From the NCBI RefSeq assembly GCF_000283155.1, contig NW_004454197.1, forward strand, positions 20,429,075 through 20,493,074: a stretch of 64,000 nt of DNA. The letters are read 5' to 3'. How positions within the stretch are numbered: the stretch's first letter is position 1; each line of letters begins with the position of its first letter. A program made the position numbers and the translations under genes. Under the pieces are notes generated by a model that was not told the origin of the DNA, made no database searches, and saw only the letters and a program-made list of their open reading frames with translations. This DNA comes from Ceratotherium simum simum (Eukaryota > Chordata > Mammalia > Perissodactyla > Rhinocerotidae). Shown in pieces: positions 33,381-45,345 of this stretch.

Positions 33381-34519
33381 CCTCCCCAGGCATCCATTTG
33401 TGAGTTTCTGGAGGTCAAGTGGTATGATCCCTTTTGTCTTAAAGAGAATTAAAAAAGGCCAACTTATTTTTTCAGTCATCAAATATAGTCAAACCATGTT
33501 TATTCTAAAGGAAATTGACCATATGACAGTTGTCCCTTCTTTTTCTTCCCCTTTCTGTCTCCCTTCCATTCAGGAAAGGGTCAGTTTCTCTGAAAGACAA
33601 TAGCAAGGCTGTTTACAGAACGGCCAGCCCCACCTGACATGGCTACAGCACTCAGTTCCCCACTGTGGGACGGATCTGACCCAGTCCTCTGCCTCAGAAG
33701 AGGGTGAAGCGTGATGAGACCACAAACACACGACAGCTGTGGCAGCTCAGAGTGGCAGCTCTGGTCCGGGAAGAGCATGGGGGTGGGGGGAGACCCAGCT
33801 GGGCTCCCTAGGCCATGCTCGGTGGATCCCTCCCCCAGCCTCGCTTCCCTCAACCTCAAAATGAGGCGCATGGACAAGGTGAATGCTAAGGCTCCTAAAG
33901 CACGCCAGCGACATCAGGTATCCGAACAGCTCACTTGGGAGTCTGCACACTCTCGCTTCCTCATCATTTCAATTTCCAGGGTTTCTTCCCTGGAAGAAAC
34001 TGGAGCTCCACGAGACACCTCCCATCCCCCACACATGGCCCCTCATCCCCACCCTGCGGCAGCTCAAACCTGGGAAGAGGCACTCACCATCCAGAGCGTC
34101 CACACTCCTGCTCCTGCTGACAACGAGGCTGGCCCAGAGGGAGCGGAGGGAATCAGAAGGCAGGGGCGGGCTGGAGGTGGGGCTCTGGAGCCCCGCCCAC
34201 GGCCCCACACTCTCACTCCATAGGCAGCACCAGGCCACCCAGAAACCCTGGGGCTCCTTCAGCTGCCAATAGTCAATCTCCAGAAGACATCAAAATGGAG
34301 AGCTGCCAAGGCCCCCTAGCCCTTCAAAGAGCTGAGCAAAGTTTGAGTCATCTGCAGTCATGCAGATTATAACATTTATCCAGTGCCAACAGACTCCCTC
34401 TTGCTATCCTGTGCAGACTAATGAAGCGAAGCCCTTAACACAGCTCACGTGTCACACTCAAATTAAAGGAAGATGGCCTTCTCTCTGCGGCTGCTTGTGC
34501 AGCCTGCTCCCTTGTCCCA
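33381..34519. other. Intronic stretch, nothing recognised
   Basis: GC-moderate. Several overlapping open frames on both strands look like chance products of composition. Confidence 0.4.
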
Positions 34520-36160
34520 TTCTTCACCCCACACGCAGGAAGTCAGCTGCCATCACTGAGGCCCCCACCTGCTGTCTACCCTTTACCTCCCCATGCCTTC
34601 TCTCCTTTTCCTGCCACATCAGTGGCTCCTCTCAACCACACTCCCTTCCTGGGCAACCTCATCTACTTCCAGTGCTTCACTCACCAGCTTGGTGTTGACA
34701 TCCAGGTTCCCATTGCTCTTCCTGACTCAGAGTTCCACTGGAGGGTTCTGTAGGTGATCTCTCTCGCACCTTGTCCAAAACTGACCTACACTCAAGTCAG
34801 TTTCTCTTTGGAGTTCCCAAGCTCAGTGAACAATACAGCACCCAGCCAACTGCTCGAGCCAGAAACTGTGTCACATTTTTCTTTACTTTACTATGTTCTC
34901 CCTGACTGCCCACATCCCATCAGTCAGGAAGTTCTGTCCATCCTATGAAATATGTTTGTTACCCATCCTCCTCTCAACCTCACTGCTGCTGTCCACACCC
35001 AGGCCCCTATTACTTTGCATCTGCCCTGTTTCAGCAACCCCAGGACTGAGCCTGGCTTGGCTCTAGTCGGGTCCTCCACGGCTTATTCCCCACGCTGTCG
35101 CCTGAACGACTGTAACACACCCCGACCCGATCACATCCTCCCTTTGCTTTCAGACTTTCACTAACAATGAACTCCTCAGCACGTCGACAGGGCCCTTCAC
35201 AGCTTAGCTCCGTCCACCATTCTGGCCTCGTTCCCTGCTGCTTCACCACCCTCGCTGGACCCTCCACCTGCAAGGCCTGTGACATGTTTGGTTGGGCCTC
35301 CGCACTGTTGCTCGTGTTGTTTCCTCTACCCAGGATGCCCGCCCCACCCATGCCAACTAGGTCAAGTCCCAGCACAAATAACATTTTCTCTCCAAAGCTT
35401 TTTCTGAAGGCCCCGACAGTTGACTGCTCCCTCACCTCTAATTATATAGCATGCAAGCATGTGCAAACACACACATACCTTTGCACCCTGCACAAGCAAA
35501 TGGACTTAGTGTATTTTAGTTATTTACATGTCTGTCTACACAATATGGTGGAGCAATCTGAGGGCAGAGGCTGTCGTCTCATTCATCCCTGCATTTCTAG
35601 CACTTAATGTAACTGTGGGCCCTCCAGGACCAGTTCAACTGATCTCATCGTATCAACAGAGTAATTAAGAATGGTTTTTCAGGAAGAGACCCCTTGTCCA
35701 GTTCAGCCAGTTGAGACCACCAACCCATCAACTGGGCCTGCACAAAGGCTTGACAAGTGACTTTTTGATGTCAAGGAGCTAAGAACTCTACCCTCAGATC
35801 ATGGTAATGCCGCCATTTTGTGAATACGCTTCCTATGAAGAGGCATGAAGCTTGACTACGCTTGCGTAGATCATCAGTTACCTCTCTTCTCCTTATCTCC
35901 AATCATGTATTCCCACACTTCAGACCACCTTGCCTCCAACCCCATAAATATCCCTGAGTCCCCATTTTCGGGGAGGCGGCCCTGAAATTCATTTCCCACC
36001 TCCTCGCTTGGCCACCTTGTGATTAAGTCCTTTCTCTTTGCAAACTCGTCGTCTTGGTGACTGGCACGACGGTGCGGCAGGCAAAACGAACCTGGTTCAG
36101 TAACATTAACACAAATCTTGGTAATCAGTAGGCTAATGTCTAATGTTTAATGAAAGGATC
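34520..36160 (-). mobile_element. L2 LINE, antisense, split by a solo LTR
   Basis: CCTGTTTCAGCAACCCCAGG, TAACACACCCCGACCCGATC, GAGGGCAGAGGCTGTCGTCT and TGCATTTCTAGCACTTAA read as L2 3' sequence in reverse. It resumes after the LTR with ACACAAATCTTGGTAATCAG. Confidence 0.7.
35608..36105 (+). repeat. Solo LTR, ERV1-like, TTAA target duplication
   Basis: 498 bp from TGTAACTGTGGGCC to GGTTCAGTAACA, with TTAA at 35604-35607 and 36106-36109. A TATA-like CCCATAAATATCCC lies at about 35940. Oriented opposite to PRXL2A, in its 5' intronic region. Confidence 0.8.
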
Positions 36161-36279
36161 TGAATTCTACTCTGTAAACTCCACAGTGAGGCAGAGTTGG
36201 AACTAATTTGTAGCCACTCAATTTCAGCTCAGTGCAGAAAGTAACTGTGGACTGGTCTGGCTGGCCTGACCTTAAAGAA

Positions 36280-36445
36280 AACACTCACACCTGGGGCTCA
36301 GGTGGCCTCAGGTTGGGTCCTAGCTCCACTGCTCCCTGGCAGGGCAATCTGACATAAGCTATGAAGATACTCTGGGCCTGGGTCTCCTCATCTGTACAGA
36401 AAGAGGAAGGAACTAGAAAATCTATGAGGTTGTCTCAGTTCTGAC
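36280..36445 (+). mobile_element. MIR SINE
   Basis: GGTCCTAGCTCCACTGCTCC and GGGCCTGGGTCTCCTCATCT, a good MIR core. Confidence 0.7.
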
Positions 36446-36925
36446 ATCGAAAGACACTGAAGTACCACGTGATTGCAACTCTGGGGTTCTGAGCTCCAGA
36501 AAGCCATGGGGGCATCTGCCACCACTGCTCTCCTGCTGGGTGTGCACATCTCACTCCCTGCTTCCCTAGCCCAAATTCCTGCCTGTTCAAGAAGCTGCCT
36601 CTGGTAGGAACTGATAAAGTCTTAATAAAACAAAATATCAGCACTAGGTGGGTTAATTCATGCCTGAAACAAGTAGAGACAGCATCATATTCTAAACAGT
36701 GAGGGTACACCTGCCCAGCCCAGCCCCACCCAGGGAATCCTCCCTCCTCAAAATGAGCTGGCTGGAGGCAGAGACAGGGAGGAAGGAAGAAATGGGTGCT
36801 GAGGGAGACAAAGGAAACTAAGAGTGCACATGGGCTTCCTTGCCTCTGACCCTCAGTGAACCCAGCTGGAAAGGATGCTTCATCTCCCTTCTCTGCTCTC
36901 TGTTCCCTCTCCCTCCCTCAGAGCT
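36446..36925. other. Intronic stretch, nothing recognised
   Basis: No repeat, exon or RNA recognised. Confidence 0.4.
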
Positions 36926-37090
36926 CTAGTTTAGTCCATCCTTCACTGAGTAAACGAGGAAACTAAGGCCCAGAGAAGGGGCCAGCTAGTCCAAGGTCAC
37001 ATGGGGGGGCTGGTCAGTGCCTGGCTGTGACTCAGGTCTGAGTGTCCCAACTCCCAGTCCATGGCTATTTATTCTGCATTGAACACTTCT
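36926..37090 (-). mobile_element. MIR SINE
   Basis: GAAACTAAGGCCCAGAGAAG then AGTCCAAGGTCACATGGGGG, MIR in reverse. Confidence 0.7.
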
Positions 37091-37192
37091 GCAGAGGCTG
37101 GAACAGTGTGGGGGTCAGGGCTCAGGAAGGGGGCCCACAGGTGCCGAAGTCTGCTCCCTGGCCTGAAGAAGGCTGAGAGCAAAACTGTCCCT

Positions 37193-37496
37193 GGGCCGGC
37201 CCCGTGGCTTAGCAGTTAAGTGTGTGCGCTCCGCTACTGGTGGCCTGGGTTCGGATCCCAGGTGCGCACCGACGCACCGCTTCTCCAGCCATGCTGAGGC
37301 CACGTCCCACATACAGCAACTAGAAGGATGTGCAACTATGACATACAACTATCTACTCGGGCTTTGGGGAAAAAAAAAAGGAGGAGGATTGGCAATAGAT
37401 GTTAGCTTAGAGCCGGTCTTCCTCAGCAAAAAGAGGAGGATTAGCATGGATGTTAGCTCAGGGCTGATCTTCCTCACAAAAAAAAAAAAAAAAAAA
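37193..37496 (+). mobile_element. Chimeric ERE SINE: ERE1 head and tail followed by ERE2-like tail
   Basis: An ERE1 body through CTACTCGGGCTTTGGGG and an A-run is followed directly by GGAGGATTGGCAATAGATGT and both repeats of the long-tail type, then a terminal A-run. Only one outer unit is seen. Confidence 0.88.
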
Positions 37497-38149
37497 CCGC
37501 TCCTGAACAGGGCCTTGGAACTCCAGTGGCTGGAGAGCACCAGCCTTTCCCAGCCCAGAGCTTTGCAAGCAGTTTATAATCCAAAGCCAAACGTTTTCTT
37601 AAGGTCACATTGCCCATCCTCAGCTGAGAAGCCACTCTGTACCTCTCCTCCCCACAGTAACAAGGTCTTGCCAATTCTGGGTGATAAAGAAACAGGCTTG
37701 AAAATGCCAGTTTAGCAGCCTGGTGACACAGACACCCAGGACCCCTCGAGCTCCCACCCACCCTCGTCCTCAAGGACCATGTAGCGGCCATCTGCAGTGA
37801 GCTCTCACCTCCCTGCCTCAGTCTCTGACTTCCTGCTCTGCTCCTCGGGGAGACTGTCCACCTGGCTCCGGTCCCGCCGTCCTCTTAGGTGCCAAACTCA
37901 CAAAGTTCTGAACAGATGCTGAAAGCAGAACAACAGGACATAATCAGCTACAGGGAAACCTGGAGACACTGCCAAGGGTGAGGAATGTGGGGCTGGGAGA
38001 GGTCCTTTCCTCTGATCTGTTATCAAGAAGCTACACAGCACCCCCAAATATCTGGCCGTTCTGCCCCTCACCAGCACAGCCTCCTATCTGGGCTCAGAAC
38101 ACCTACCTTATCAAGTTACACAGGTGTGCATGGGAAGGCAAGGGCGATA
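37497..38149. other. Intronic stretch, nothing recognised
   Basis: No named repeat or exon. Confidence 0.4.
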
Positions 38150-38345
38150 CCACAAAGGACACTGGGCTTCAGGACAAAAATCCTGTGTTCTCGTTCTTTG
38201 ACTCCGAGAGGTCACCTCATCCCTCCGAACCTCAGTGTCTCCTTCTTAAAAACAAGGGCACTTTGAAGGGTTGTCAGGAAGAATATATGAGAAGAGCAAT
38301 GCGAAATGCAGTAAAGCACTACAGAATTGTAAGGACGCATTATCT
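38150..38345 (+). mobile_element. MIR SINE
   Basis: CGAACCTCAGTGTCTCCTTC and GGTTGTCAGGAAGAATATAT are MIR-like. Confidence 0.6.
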
Positions 38346-39689
38346 TTCTCTTCCCTGGGGGGCTCACTCATTCTCAATGAGGGCAGGACATCTGACGAAC
38401 AGACACGAAACACTGAACTTCTCCAACTGTGTCACCGCAGGCCTGCCTCCTGGGTGGTTCTAGGTCTGCAGGGAACCCTGGCTTGTCTCAGGCCCCTCTG
38501 GCCTAACTGCCCACTCCACGATGCATAATCCATGCTGCCCCTTCTGCAGCCAGCCAACACTGCCTTCTGCACCAGCAGTACCAGAGAAGGCAAAAGGCAC
38601 TGCCCAGCTGTAACCTTCCTGTGTCAGAGGCCACTGAGCCCAGAGGTGAGGCTGGTTCCTCAAAGTGCCTCCAGACAGTTCTTGCCACACAAGCCTCAGA
38701 CTTGGCGTGTCTCTCTGCTCGACATTTCACAAAGAGGCAAGTACCCAGCTGGCAGGAGAGCTGCCTTATTTCTGGGATACTGACAGAGACTGGGGCTTCG
38801 AGCCCCAGAACTCCAGTCCTCACCGAACTTTCCGGGCACCATTTAAGTGACATAAGCAGATAAAACAATCATCATAAACATCTTCTGAACCCCTCAGGAA
38901 CAATGCATCAGATCTCAACTCAGTAGCATGCCCTTATAAAGGCGGGTGATTGGGAGGGGCCACACCAAGAATAATTAAAATCGAATTCAAATTACTACAA
39001 GCTGTAAGAATCTGGACATGGCACTGTTTTTGTGTCAGTAAAACAAGAATGATTCCGGAATTACCTTATACGGAGCTGTAAGAATCAAAGGATTAAATGT
39101 ACAGGTGGTGCTTTGTAAGCTACCTTACAAAGGGTGACATAGACGTGAAGTATAATTCTTATTCATTTCTGTATTAGTCAACGACCGCCCCTAAACTGTG
39201 TGTTTGTACACGAAATGGGGGTTCTGATGACAGGGTGTATTCCATGGGGTCAGGGTCTGCGGAGCAGGGGCATCCAAGACTATACAAGCTGGCTCCCAGA
39301 CAAGCTTTTCAAATAAATCCTAAGCAATTATTTTCTTTTTTTAATCATCTGCCAAGCTCAAAGGAAAATATATTAAAATAAAAAAAGAAAAACTAAATTG
39401 AGGTCTAGGTAATTGAGCTGTGGAAACAGCGTGGTGTGGTAAGGAAGAGAGGCCTGCGTCAGTGGGATTCCCTGCCCGGCGTCTGGACTCCCCGTGAGTT
39501 GCTCCCCCAGCCCTCGTCTGGGGGGCCTTAGCCATCTTCCCACCTCCTTCACCTCCGGCCTCTGCAACGACCTCGAGCACAGACTGTCTGATCGCTGCCT
39601 TGTTGGTCTTTTCCTTCCCAGACTTCCGCTCAGTGTTTTACAATGTACAGCTGGGCTCTTGCCAATTTTGTCCCGAGCCTGTACCCTTC
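38346..39689. other. Sequence just downstream of the CpG island, nothing recognised
   Basis: In transcript direction this follows the presumed first exon. The minus-strand open frame that crosses into the CpG island is discussed under rejected items. Confidence 0.4.
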
Positions 39690-40420
39690 GTGGGAACAGA
39701 GGCGAACAGGTGCCTCTGAGATTCCGCGGCCCCATAAAACACACGACCCTCTGCCGGCACAGGGCCGAGAACGGGACCCTCCACCCGCTCCCCCGCACCC
39801 GTCCCCCCGGCGCCCCCCGGCCCCGCGCACGGACGCCAGGGCAGGGTCCTCGGTCCCGGTGGACGAGGCCACCGGCCTCCCCAGCGCCGGGGTGTTGGGG
39901 CGGGGAGGCCGTCAGACCAGCGCGAGCCCGCCCGGGGCTCCACCTGCGTCTCGAGCCGGTCCCCACCTCTCGGAAAACTTGGCGATAGAAATCGAGCACG
40001 ACGACCCGGACCCACGCGGTCNNNNNNNNNNNNNNNNNNNNNNNNNNNNNNNNNNNNNNNNNNNNNNNNNNNNNNNNNNNNNNNNNNNNNNNNNNNNNNN
40101 NNNNNNNNNNNNNNNNNNNNNNNNNNNNNNNNNNNNNNNNNNNNNNNNNNNNNNNNNNNNNNNNNNNNNNNNNNNNNNNNNNNNNNNNNNNNNNNNNNNN
40201 NNNNNNNNNNNNNNNNNNNNNNNNNNNNNNNNNNNNNNNNNNNNNNNNNNNNNNNNNNNNNNNNNNNNNNNNNNNNNNNNNNNNNNNNCCGCCCCGCGGG
40301 AGGAGGCCGGCCTGTGCGCCCGCGGCTCTCGGGCCGGCCGGGGGCCCGTCCTCGCCGCTCTGGCTGCGGTCGGCCTTCGCGAGTCGTGGCTCTAGACTGC
40401 TGACTCATTCAGGGGGCGCT
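39690..40420 (-). promoter_or_regulatory. PRXL2A: CpG island, likely PRXL2A promoter and first exon, interrupted by an assembly gap
   Basis: GC content and CpG density rise sharply on both sides of the N run at 40022-40288, unlike anywhere else in the window outside SINE heads. It lies about 10 kb upstream of the PRXL2A start codon on the minus strand, as expected for a housekeeping-type promoter with an untranslated first exon. The transcription start cannot be placed because the core is missing. A divergent transcript toward the right cannot be excluded. Confidence 0.7.
40022..40288. other. Assembly gap (267 N) inside the CpG island
   Basis: Unresolved bases flanked on both sides by very GC-rich sequence, a usual cause of sequencing drop-out. 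It probably hides the first exon and core promoter of PRXL2A. Confidence 0.99.
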
Positions 40421-42780
40421 CCCTGCAGCACAGGGAGGCTCTGGATGCCCTAAGTGGATCTGGAAGCACCTGTCCTGTGGCCGAAGGCGGTCACTTTTCA
40501 GCCCTCAGCGAGTTTTTGAGCAGTTTTCCTGATGGCTTTGTTTTATTTCGCGTAGAGAGGGGGAATCTTTAGGACCGACGCATTCCGATGAGTGTCTCTT
40601 CAAGCTTTAGGAACAAATTCAGAATTGCCAGTCTCTGACGCCATCCCCCATTCTCTTTCACCCCAAAATGCTGGCCACTGGACAAAGGGTGGTAAGTGGC
40701 GGCCGGAGCGCTGCTCCTGGAATGTTGCCTCACTTCACAGATTCAGAGTAAAGCTGGGTCTCGTTTGACCCACACTCATTCATCCATTCATTAGTCGTTC
40801 ATTTACTCATATATTAAGTGTCCACACTTTTATAAAAATAGGCGATTGGGAGAACAGCTTTTCAGAGGTAGGAAGAACTGATTCACAATACAACACTTAA
40901 AATTATCACTGGGACACAGTCTGATCAGTCACAGGGCAGCGTGCAATGAAGCAGCAAAGCGGGGCAGACATGCCCAATGGTCAGTGGTGGCCTCTGCCTG
41001 TAGTGCCCTTCCCCCACCCCCCTGGGAATGGCCTAGTGGTGGAAGTCCAAAGGCTTCCCTGATTCACCTTCCTGACCTCCCGCTCAGACTCCAGTCTCCT
41101 TGTAAATTTATGGACCTGGACAGGAGGTCTCTGCGTCACCCGACTGTGAGTTCCTTTGCTTCCCCTCTGGGTCTACGGAGCCTGGCGCAGGGCCAGTGCA
41201 GAGATGTCCTTGGGAAGTGTTGTGAAAGAGAGCGTGGATCAAGATTGGGGGTGAGAGGATCAGTTTGGTGATCATGCAGGCTTCTTGCAGGAGTAGGTAT
41301 TGATTCAAAGGCCCCAACATATTTGGTATAATTTGGTGCCATGTGGGTGTAGTCATAGGAAGGCAGTTTACTCCCAGAGGAGCTTTCTTACCCCAGCCTC
41401 ATTGGTCGTTCCTCTGAGAAGGGGAGGGGGACAAGGTTCATTCTCTCCATCCTGAAATAGGATGTTTGGTCAACAGTGAGGAATGTTGCAGAGGAAAAAG
41501 GCCACTTAGAACAAAACAGGCAGCCATTTCCTTTGGGTATGTGTCCCCAGAGACTGACCGTTAATGACAGAACCATTCAGGGGTCAGGGGTAGCAGAATC
41601 CTCGGGTGGGAGGCTCCCTGAGGATTCAACTGTGGTATAATTACCAAATGCAAAAAGCCATGATTATGTTTACACTTCTGTAACATTCCAAAGCTCTGGA
41701 CTTCAGAAGCCAGGCTAGATCTGATAGCTAATTAACAACCTCCTCACACTCCCAATGTGTCCAAGGAGGCACAGGCTGAACTCATTAAAAAGCAGTCATT
41801 AGCCCAGAGGAGTAAGTTATGGGCAAGTAGGCACAGGAAAACTCACTCACAAAGCTCAAGGATTAAAAACAAAAACACCAATCTGCCAAGTTTTAAACAG
41901 AAAAGTCATTCTAGTGTTGTAAAGACCACAGAATAACCTAGATTTTGAATTTAAGGGGGTAGAAATTAAGGTTGACTAGGAGCCTTGTGACAACTTAGAC
42001 AACTTGCATATGTCACCCACTTGACAGGAGCTGGGAAACTTTTGTGTCCTTCGCAAATCTCATAGGGCAGGCAGAAAACATGGCTGGCAGGAGGCAGGTG
42101 TGGGTAAGACGTGGGATTCTTTCATGTCACAGCCACATCTAGATAACAGCTTCATCTGCTCCCTCAGCCGTGATCCATGCCAGCTTACAAACATGATCTT
42201 TTAAGCTGATGGTCTTGCAGTGTCTGGGTTCAGTGGGAACAGTTAAAGAAACAGCTAGCAATGAACTGAAAATCAACTAAAAGTGGGCGCCTGACATCGT
42301 CGTCTCAGGCCTAGATTCCCATCTTATACGTATGAGAAAGTCAGATCAAGATGCAGAAATATGTGTGTGGCACAGAAATAGATGTGCACAGATTAGCTCC
42401 AAGTATCTTCCTGCTTGCCAATATCCCTGAATTCCACTCTTTCTTATTTTCCAAAAGTGTGTAAAGAGGCTTTACTTCCGCAGTGTGCCTCAGAGCAAAG
42501 CCTTTAGGATCTTCTTTCTGGAGCCCTCAATAGACAGGACCAGTGGTTCACCATTTGCATCAATGACTGACTGGGGGCTGGATGGCGGGGTTGTTCTGTC
42601 CCCAAGTTGGAGAGGGGGGCTGCCTCGAGCATCCTCGCTTGCTCTATCCATTAATATTTACTGAGCCTTGTTCGGTTGGGAAGCTTTGATTTCTAAGTAA
42701 GAGAAAACCCAACTCAAACTGCCTTGAGGTGATCTTGTGGTTCAATAATGTCATCAACGGGTGGGGACTAGGCAGTAGAG
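40421..42780. other. Upstream intergenic region, nothing recognised
   Basis: About 2.4 kb right of the CpG island with no SINE or other repeat that I can identify, an unusually repeat-poor piece for this window. It could hold distal promoter elements. No coding exon is supported. Confidence 0.45.
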
Positions 42781-43081
42781 AGTCTAGCCCAGCAGCTTGA
42801 CTCTGCCGTCCCTGTCCCTGTGGACACACAGTGTGCGTACCTGCGTGTGTGCAGATGGGACACCCATGCTGCCAGGCCTCTGTACCCACCCACAGCTCCA
42901 CCTGCAGGCCTGTGTGGGACCCCCCAGGGAACACTCATATACAACATGTGCACCCCCAGGGGGACACAGTGAGACCACACTTGTTCTGTCATTGTTCTGG
43001 ACACACTGACACATACCGTGTAGAAAGAGCTTGACACGTGGATGGAGGATGATAGGAGCACCCACAAGAAAAGTGACACCT

Positions 43082-43495
43082 TCAGAGAATCACACACAGC
43101 CACCCTCAGACATACAGCCAACCCAAGTGTACAACTACACCAGTCACACAGACACAACTACCACAGACTGGTACACAGCTTCACTCAGGTCACCACACAC
43201 AGACAGATGCACACAGCCAACCCAGGCACATGTACAACCCAGGCACACATACATAGCCACCACACTGACATAACAGACGTTCAGCTACTACAAGCAGGCA
43301 GACACACATACACACAGCCTCCTCAGACTTATACACATGGGCATACAGACAAACAGACACACACACAACCACCATACACAGCCACCCCAGGCAGACATGC
43401 ACACCCATCACCATAGGTGGAGACACACACGTGCACACACACACACCAGTCACTCCCACTAGACAGACACACACATACAACAACGACAAAAAATA
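43082..43495. repeat. AC-rich imperfect minisatellite-like tract
   Basis: More than 400 bp dominated by ACACAGCCACC, CCAGGCACAC and CAGACACAC variants, with strong strand asymmetry (very few G). It is open in several frames because of composition. Confidence 0.85.
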
Positions 43496-44400
43496 ATGTC
43501 ATCAGCGATCCAGGTTCTTTTGCTTCTCTGCTCTGTTATCTGTGTGTTGGCTGGTTCTTCTTGTGGTCACAGGACACTCTGACTGGTCTAAATCTGAGTT
43601 AGTTCCCATCTCATACATGATTGTGTGCACACTTAAAAGGGAAAATAGAAGTGAAATAAACACGTTAAGACGTCTTCACATCCAAAGTCCCACTGTATCG
43701 TTGGACTCAGAGTCACTGACGTCTGCCTCTGTCACACAGTATTATCCTTTGGCTGTTAGGAACACTGGTGATGCAGCATTTCCTGAGGAGTGCTGCACTA
43801 TTGCCTTCTGCCCAAAATCAGCAGGGAGTTTTCACAAATAAATGTTTGACATCTTAATGATAGCCCTTCAAAACACATGAACTGATGACACCAATCTCTC
43901 ATTGCTTTGGAATTTCTTTTATCTATTTCAACAGATTTGGCAAATTTTCCATTGCATTACAATTCTTTTGCATGTATCTTAGTAGCAAAACATAATAGAC
44001 TTTATTTGTGTGTGTGCATTGGGGCGAGGGATAGCTTTCTTTCTTAGTTCTATAAACCTCTTGATTGTTGCTTTGCAAGAAAATAGGAAAATGAAGTCAT
44101 TCTTCTGATGACAAAATGCCCTTTACTAGTATCGAATTTATGTTCCATTACTGTTTCCATGAATTTCTGCATTCACAATAACTTTTCATTTCAGTGCCAA
44201 ATCATAATATAATGTTTCAGAAGATTTTTATAGAGAAATTAAACTCAACTCATGGAGTATAAACAATGTGTACTTATAACTGAATGCAACTTTAATACAG
44301 AATTCAAATTTTATAGGGAAACACAAATGTCTGAAAGTAGTTATGAAAGTTACATGAACGAAAACTGAGGCAAAATTTACCTTACCAAATATCAAAATAT
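43496..44400. other. AT-rich intergenic stretch, nothing recognised
   Basis: No repeat family or gene named. Confidence 0.4.
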
Positions 44401-44529
44401 ACCATAAAATCATTGTGATTCAAATTAATATGATATTTTCTAAAAACTCTGCTTTATCTATAGTTACATCCCATTTCTTAATCCTGGTATCAATTTCCTT
44501 CTCACTTTTTTTGCTTGAATTAAAAAATT

Positions 44530-45345
44530 GGTATAGCCAGATAGTAATAATGTGATCTAGGGTGGAGGCTTTGAGCCATACCAACAATGGGATTTAGGAT
44601 GAGGAGACTGAGATCGGCCACATGGGCAGCCAACAAGGTTTTTGTGATTGAGTCCCAACAAAGACTCTGGACACCAAGGCCTGGGTGAGCTTCTCTGGTT
44701 GCCAATGCTCTGTGCATGTTGTCACACATTGCTGCTGGAAAAGTGACACTGTTACTGACTCCACAATTAGACGACAACCAGAAGCTCTGAGTTTGCTTCT
44801 TTCTTGGACTCTGCCCTATGCATTTCTTTCCTTGGCTGATTTTTTTGTGTGTGTGTGAGGAAGATCAGCCCTGAGCTAACATCCGTGCCAATCCTCTTTT
44901 TGCTGAGGAAGAAGACTGGCCCTGAGCTAACATCTATCGCCAATCCTCCTCCCTTTTTTTTTTTTTCCCCTTTTTCTCCCCAAAGCCCCAGTAGATAGTT
45001 GTATGTCATAGTTACACATCCTTCTAGTTGCTGTACGTGGAACGCCACCTCAGCATGGCAGGACAAACGGTGCGTCAGTGCGTGCCCAGATCCGAACCGG
45101 GGCCACCAGTAGCTGAGCGCGAGCGCTAAACCGCTAAGTCACGGGGCCGGCCCCTTCCCTTGGCTGATTTTAATCTGTATCCTGTCCCTATGATAAACTG
45201 TAACCCTGAGATAACAGCTTTCAGGGAGTTTTATGGGTTCCTGTAGTGAATTATCAAACCTAAGGGTGGTCTCGGGGATCTGAACTTGCATTGGGTGTCA
45301 GAAGTGAGAGTAGTCTTGTGGACTGTGCTTGCTCAGACTCCTCAC
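44530..45345 (+). repeat. Old LTR-like element interrupted by an ERE
   Basis: The end section ATAAACTGTAACCCTGAGAT, ATAACAGCTTTCAGGGAGTT and GGGTGTCAGAAGTGAGAGTA is a familiar mammalian LTR R/U5 region. The family is not certain. Confidence 0.55.
44841..45154 (-). mobile_element. Chimeric ERE SINE, antisense
   Basis: Left: ERE2-like tail repeats (GAGGAAGATCAGCCCTGAGC). Right: ERE1 tail and head ending GGGGCCGGCCCC. One target duplication (CTTGGCTGATTTT) encloses the whole, so the composite moved as a unit. Confidence 0.9.

Noticed and set aside
39373..39999. Minus-strand open frame of about 200 codons crossing the CpG island, beginning near VLDFYRQVFREVGTG
   Set aside because: It has no ATG at the start, a GC-driven composition and no family I recognise, and it ends in low-complexity sequence. 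The LYR-like look of the first residues is too short to call a gene. Transcript evidence could change this.
43031..43489. Overlapping long frames in the AC-rich tract
   Set aside because: Lack of stops follows from the near absence of G and T on one strand. Not coding.
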